This document shows, in pieces, positions 5,673 through 8,054 of a stretch of DNA of 8,054 nt. The first letter of the stretch is position 1; each line of letters begins with the position of its first letter. A program made the translations under genes and the position numbers. This DNA comes from Sulfurimonas sp. (GTDB lineage Bacteria > Campylobacterota > Campylobacteria > Campylobacterales > Sulfurimonadaceae): positions 1-8,054 of the forward strand of contig JAQIBW010000269.1 of NCBI GenBank assembly GCA_027858865.1. Reading direction: 5' to 3'. The notes beneath the pieces are model-generated. The model was given only the letters and a program-made list of their open reading frames with translations. It was not told where the DNA came from and searched no databases.

Positions 5673-6947
5673 ATGAAAATATTAATTTTAGGTGCAGGCG
5701 GTAGAGAATATTCTATTGCAAGAGCAATTTTAAATGAAGAAAAAGAACATGAAATATTTTTTATGCCAGGAAATGGCGCTACAAACAATTTAGGTACAAA
5801 TTTAGATATTAAAGATTATAACAAATTAGCAGATTTCGCAAAAGAAAATAGTATAGAACTGACAATAGTAGGTCCAGAAGCTCCACTTGTTGATGGTGTT
5901 GTGGATATATTTAAAGCAAAAGATTTAACAATTTTTGGACCAAGCAAAAAAGCTGCACAGCTTGAAGGTTCAAAAGTTTATATGAAAAACTTTCTAGCAA
6001 AGTATAATATTCCGACTGCTCGCTATATAGAGACTGACTCAATTGAAGATGCTTTTAAATTTACAGAGACATTAACTGCTCCCATAGTCGTTAAAGCTGA
6101 TGGACTTTGTGGTGGTAAGGGCGTTATTATCGCGCAAAGTCATGACGAAGCAAAAGTAGCAATCTCAGAGATGCTAAGTGGAAAAAGCTTTGGCTCTGCT
6201 GGACTCAAAGTTATTGTTGAAGAGTTCCTTGATGGTTATGAGCTTTCAATGTTCGCTGTTTGTGATGGAGATGATTACATCTTACTTCCAGCAGCACAAG
6301 ACCATAAAAAACTTTTGAATAATGATGAAGGTCCAAATACTGGAGGAATGGGTGCTTATGCTCCAACACCATTGGTTGACGAAGAACTATATCAAAAAGT
6401 TAGAGATAGAGTTATACGTCCTACTTTAGATGGAATGAAAGAAGAGGGCGCACCTTTTGAAGGAGTTCTTTTTATTGGAATCATGGTTGTAAATGGTGAA
6501 CCTATTACACTAGAGTTCAATGTACGTTTTGGAGATCCTGAGTGCGAAATACTTATGCCACTTATGACATCAAGCGTAAGTGATATGTTTTATAAAGCTG
6601 CTACAAATAGACTAGGTGAAATAAAAGTAGAATTTTCTAAGCAGTATGCAGTTGGTGTTGTTATGGCTAGTGGAAATTATCCTTATGGAAGTTCAACTCC
6701 TGCAGAAATAATTTTGGATGACGTTCATCATGGAGATATAGAGAAGTATACTCATATCTCTTTTGCCGGTGTAAGTAAAAAAGATGATGTACTGTACGCA
6801 GACGGTGGTAGAGTTTTAGTTTGTGTTGGTTTAGGCGACACCATAAAAGAGGCAAGAGACAGAGCATATCTTAGATGTGGTCAAGTTCACTATGTTGGTA
6901 AAAAGATAAGAACAGATATAGCTTATCAAGCTCTTTTAGAGTCATAA
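5673..6947 (+). CDS. purD: phosphoribosylamine-glycine ligase (GAR synthetase)
   Basis: PurD joins glycine to 5-phosphoribosylamine using ATP, the second step of purine synthesis, in the cytoplasm. The 424-residue product has the family's usual length and domains: the N-terminal fold with GAGGREY (7-13) and GPEAPLVDG (67-75), the ATP-grasp domain with KADGLCGGKG (141-150), VEEFLDGYE (182-190), DEGPNTGGMGAY (218-229) and EFNVRFGDPE (281-290), and a C-terminal domain with GGRVL. Most homologues have GGREH and KADGLAAGKG, so the Tyr at 13 and the Cys-Gly at 146-147 are small departures, which I believe are shared by relatives in this phylum. GGAG at 5664-5667 lies 5 bases before the ATG. The 6S-like RNA ends about 40 bases upstream, so purD is probably fed by its read-through. 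The RDD gene follows after 2 bases. Confidence 0.97.
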   Translation: MKILILGAGGREYSIARAILNEEKEHEIFFMPGNGATNNLGTNLDIKDYNKLADFAKENSIELTIVGPEAPLVDGVVDIFKAKDLTIFGPSKKAAQLEGSKVYMKNFLAKYNIPTARYIETDSIEDAFKFTETLTAPIVVKADGLCGGKGVIIAQSHDEAKVAISEMLSGKSFGSAGLKVIVEEFLDGYELSMFAVCDGDDYILLPAAQDHKKLLNNDEGPNTGGMGAYAPTPLVDEELYQKVRDRVIRPTLDGMKEEGAPFEGVLFIGIMVVNGEPITLEFNVRFGDPECEILMPLMTSSVSDMFYKAATNRLGEIKVEFSKQYAVGVVMASGNYPYGSSTPAEIILDDVHHGDIEKYTHISFAGVSKKDDVLYADGGRVLVCVGLGDTIKEARDRAYLRCGQVHYVGKKIRTDIAYQALLES

Positions 6948-6949
6948 AA

Positions 6950-7399
6950 TTGAATGAAGAAATAGAAAATATACTTCACCGTGAAGGTATTGTGCTGGCA
7001 AGTAATAAAAAAAGAGCGATGGCTTTTTTTATAGACGAGATGCTACTCTCATTTTTACTTGTTGTTGCACTTTGGGATTCATTTGCACAAGCAGAGACAA
7101 TGGAGCAGATGATAAACATAACAAACACATTTGTTTTAGAATATATGCTTATGAAGATTATCTATCAAGCCTTTTTTGTTATGCAATATGGTGCTTCTCT
7201 TGGTAAAATAGTTATGAAGATAAGAGTTATAGATATAAATACTATACAAACTCCAAATGTAATGGTTTCACTAAATCGTTCTATCTTTCGTGTAATCTCA
7301 GAATTATTTCTCTACTTAGGTTTTTTATGGGGTCTTCTAAATCCTGAGAGACAGACATGGCATGATAAAACAGCGAGTACTTTGGTCGTAGATGCTTAA
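6950..7399 (+). CDS. RDD family inner-membrane protein
   Basis: This is a 149-residue membrane protein of the RDD family (named for conserved Arg and Asp residues), of no certain function; some members take part in transport or osmotic stress. Seen: Arg22 and Asp29 in KKRAMAFFIDEMLL just before a hydrophobic helix (about 31-46), a second hydrophobic region (about 60-79), the typical GASLGKIVMKIRVID (81-95), Arg110 and Arg114 before a third hydrophobic segment (115-131), and the closing WHDKTASTLVV (137-147). The start is TTG 6950, 2 bases after the purD stop, with AGAG at 6938-6941 as a weak binding site. No in-frame ATG exists before residue 24, which lies inside the first motif, so TTG is the best choice. 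It overlaps lptD by 8 bases. I recall an RDD-type or small membrane gene between purD and lptD in C. jejuni too; a link to envelope assembly is inference. Confidence 0.85.
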   Translation: MNEEIENILHREGIVLASNKKRAMAFFIDEMLLSFLLVVALWDSFAQAETMEQMINITNTFVLEYMLMKIIYQAFFVMQYGASLGKIVMKIRVIDINTIQTPNVMVSLNRSIFRVISELFLYLGFLWGLLNPERQTWHDKTASTLVVDA

Positions 7400-8054
7400 A
7401 CTCCTAACTCTTTTTGTAATCCTTACATCATTTCTTAATGGCTCAGATAAAGTTGAAATATATGCAACTTCAATGGAGTCAAAAGATAATATGGTAAAAG
7501 CATCTGGTGAAGTTACAGTTGTATATAAAGGCTATTACCTAAGTGCACAAAGTGCTACTTATGATAAAAATAGTGGAGAGTTGGAACTATTTGGAAATAT
7601 TAGAGCTAGTCAGGGGAAAAATCACAAGCTTTTAGGTGATTATGCAAAACTAAATATTGCAAAAAAAGAGCGAACTTTTAAACCATTCTTTATGCTTGAA
7701 AAAGAATCAAAAGTTTGGATTAGCGCAGATGAGGGTTGTGCTGTAAACAAAGACTTTGATATTAATTCCGGAGTTATGAGTGGATGTAATCCAAACGACC
7801 CTCTATGGAAAATACATTTTTCATCATCTATATACAACTCAGATAATAAATGGCTAAATATATATAATGCAAGAATTTTCATATATGATATACCGGTTTT
7901 TTATACTCCTTATTTTGGATACTCTTTAGATACTACAAGAAGAACAGGACTTTTAACTCCTGCGTTTGGTACTTCTGCCGTAGAAGGTATCTATTATGAA
8001 CAACCTATTTATATAGCTGAGCAAAACTGGTGGGACCTTGAGTTAAAACCTCAG
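7392..8054 (+). CDS. lptD: LPS-assembly protein LptD, N-terminal part (runs off the window)
   Basis: LptD is the outer-membrane beta-barrel that, with lipoprotein LptE, inserts lipopolysaccharide into the outer leaflet. Only 221 codons are present; the frame stays open to the last base. Order: a signal peptide (basic start, hydrophobic 4-15, probable cleavage near N-G-S at 16-18), a periplasmic OstA/LptA-like jellyroll (about 20-125, with VKASGEVTVVYKGYYLSA, the usual repeat), then the start of the barrel domain with CNPNDPLWKI (132-141), Y-T-P-Y-F (171-175) and RRTGLLTPAFG (183-193), which match the family consensus Y.P.f...d..R.tGfL.P.fG. Cys116 and Cys132 are the only cysteines seen; Cys132 sits where other LptD proteins have the conserved 'S-C-x-P' cysteine used in disulfides. 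The start ATG 7392 overlaps the RDD gene by 8 bases and has no strong ribosome binding site, so it is likely coupled to that gene's translation. Confidence 0.93.
   Translation, partial: MLKLLTLFVILTSFLNGSDKVEIYATSMESKDNMVKASGEVTVVYKGYYLSAQSATYDKNSGELELFGNIRASQGKNHKLLGDYAKLNIAKKERTFKPFFMLEKESKVWISADEGCAVNKDFDINSGVMSGCNPNDPLWKIHFSSSIYNSDNKWLNIYNARIFIYDIPVFYTPYFGYSLDTTRRTGLLTPAFGTSAVEGIYYEQPIYIAEQNWWDLELKPQ

Noticed and set aside
5570..5788. Minus-strand frame of 72 codons across the 6S-like RNA and purD start
   Set aside because: It covers the structured RNA arm and the conserved purD N-terminus and has no family features.
6667..6867. Minus-strand frame of 66 codons inside purD
   Set aside because: Shadow of purD with a biased His/Leu composition.
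7640..7882. Minus-strand frame of 80 codons inside lptD
   Set aside because: It lies opposite the well-supported lptD reading frame; no motif or ribosome binding site seen.
1..8054. Novel defence or mobile system
   Set aside because: All genes belong to recognised housekeeping or envelope families in one direction, with no integrase, transposase, nuclease, toxin-antitoxin pair or repeat array.

Overview
The window is an AT-rich, gene-dense chromosomal stretch with every recognised gene on the + strand. Protein style, AT-rich promoters lacking a clear -35 box, and the order guaA - hemD - purD - RDD protein - lptD point to Campylobacterota (Epsilonproteobacteria). A Sulfurimonas-like free-living member is my best guess, but this is inference from recall of related gene orders in Campylobacter jejuni and Helicobacter pylori, not a database match. 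This is core rather than accessory DNA: I see no mobile element, CRISPR array, tRNA or rRNA.

Region 1 (1-3017) is a tightly overlapping operon: a very small lipoprotein that resembles LptM, nadB (L-aspartate oxidase, first step of NAD synthesis) and nhaD (Na+/H+ antiporter). The junctions are TGATG and ATGA overlaps, so translation is probably coupled. Region 2 (3018-3171) is intergenic. It holds a long imperfect hairpin after nhaD (3023-3086) and a promoter and leader for guaA. Region 3 (3172-5373) is guaA (GMP synthase) followed 9 bases later by hemD (uroporphyrinogen-III synthase).

Region 4 (5374-5672) has no protein gene. It holds a promoter with a perfect TATAAT and, starting exactly where transcription should begin, about 200 nt that fold into one long interrupted rod: a 15-bp closing stem, further helices, a central bubble and a capped apical arm, with a T-rich tail. 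Shape, size and position upstream of purD fit the epsilonproteobacterial 6S RNA (the 'purD RNA' motif region). It is the most notable non-coding element here.

Region 5 (5673-8054) is purD (GAR synthetase), an RDD-family membrane protein with a TTG start, and the first 221 codons of lptD (outer-membrane LPS translocon), which overlaps the RDD gene by 8 bases and runs off the window. Two themes recur. Purine synthesis genes (guaA, purD) flank the presumed 6S RNA, a regulator of RNA polymerase that responds to NTP supply. Outer-membrane LPS export appears at both ends, as the LptM-like lipoprotein and LptD.
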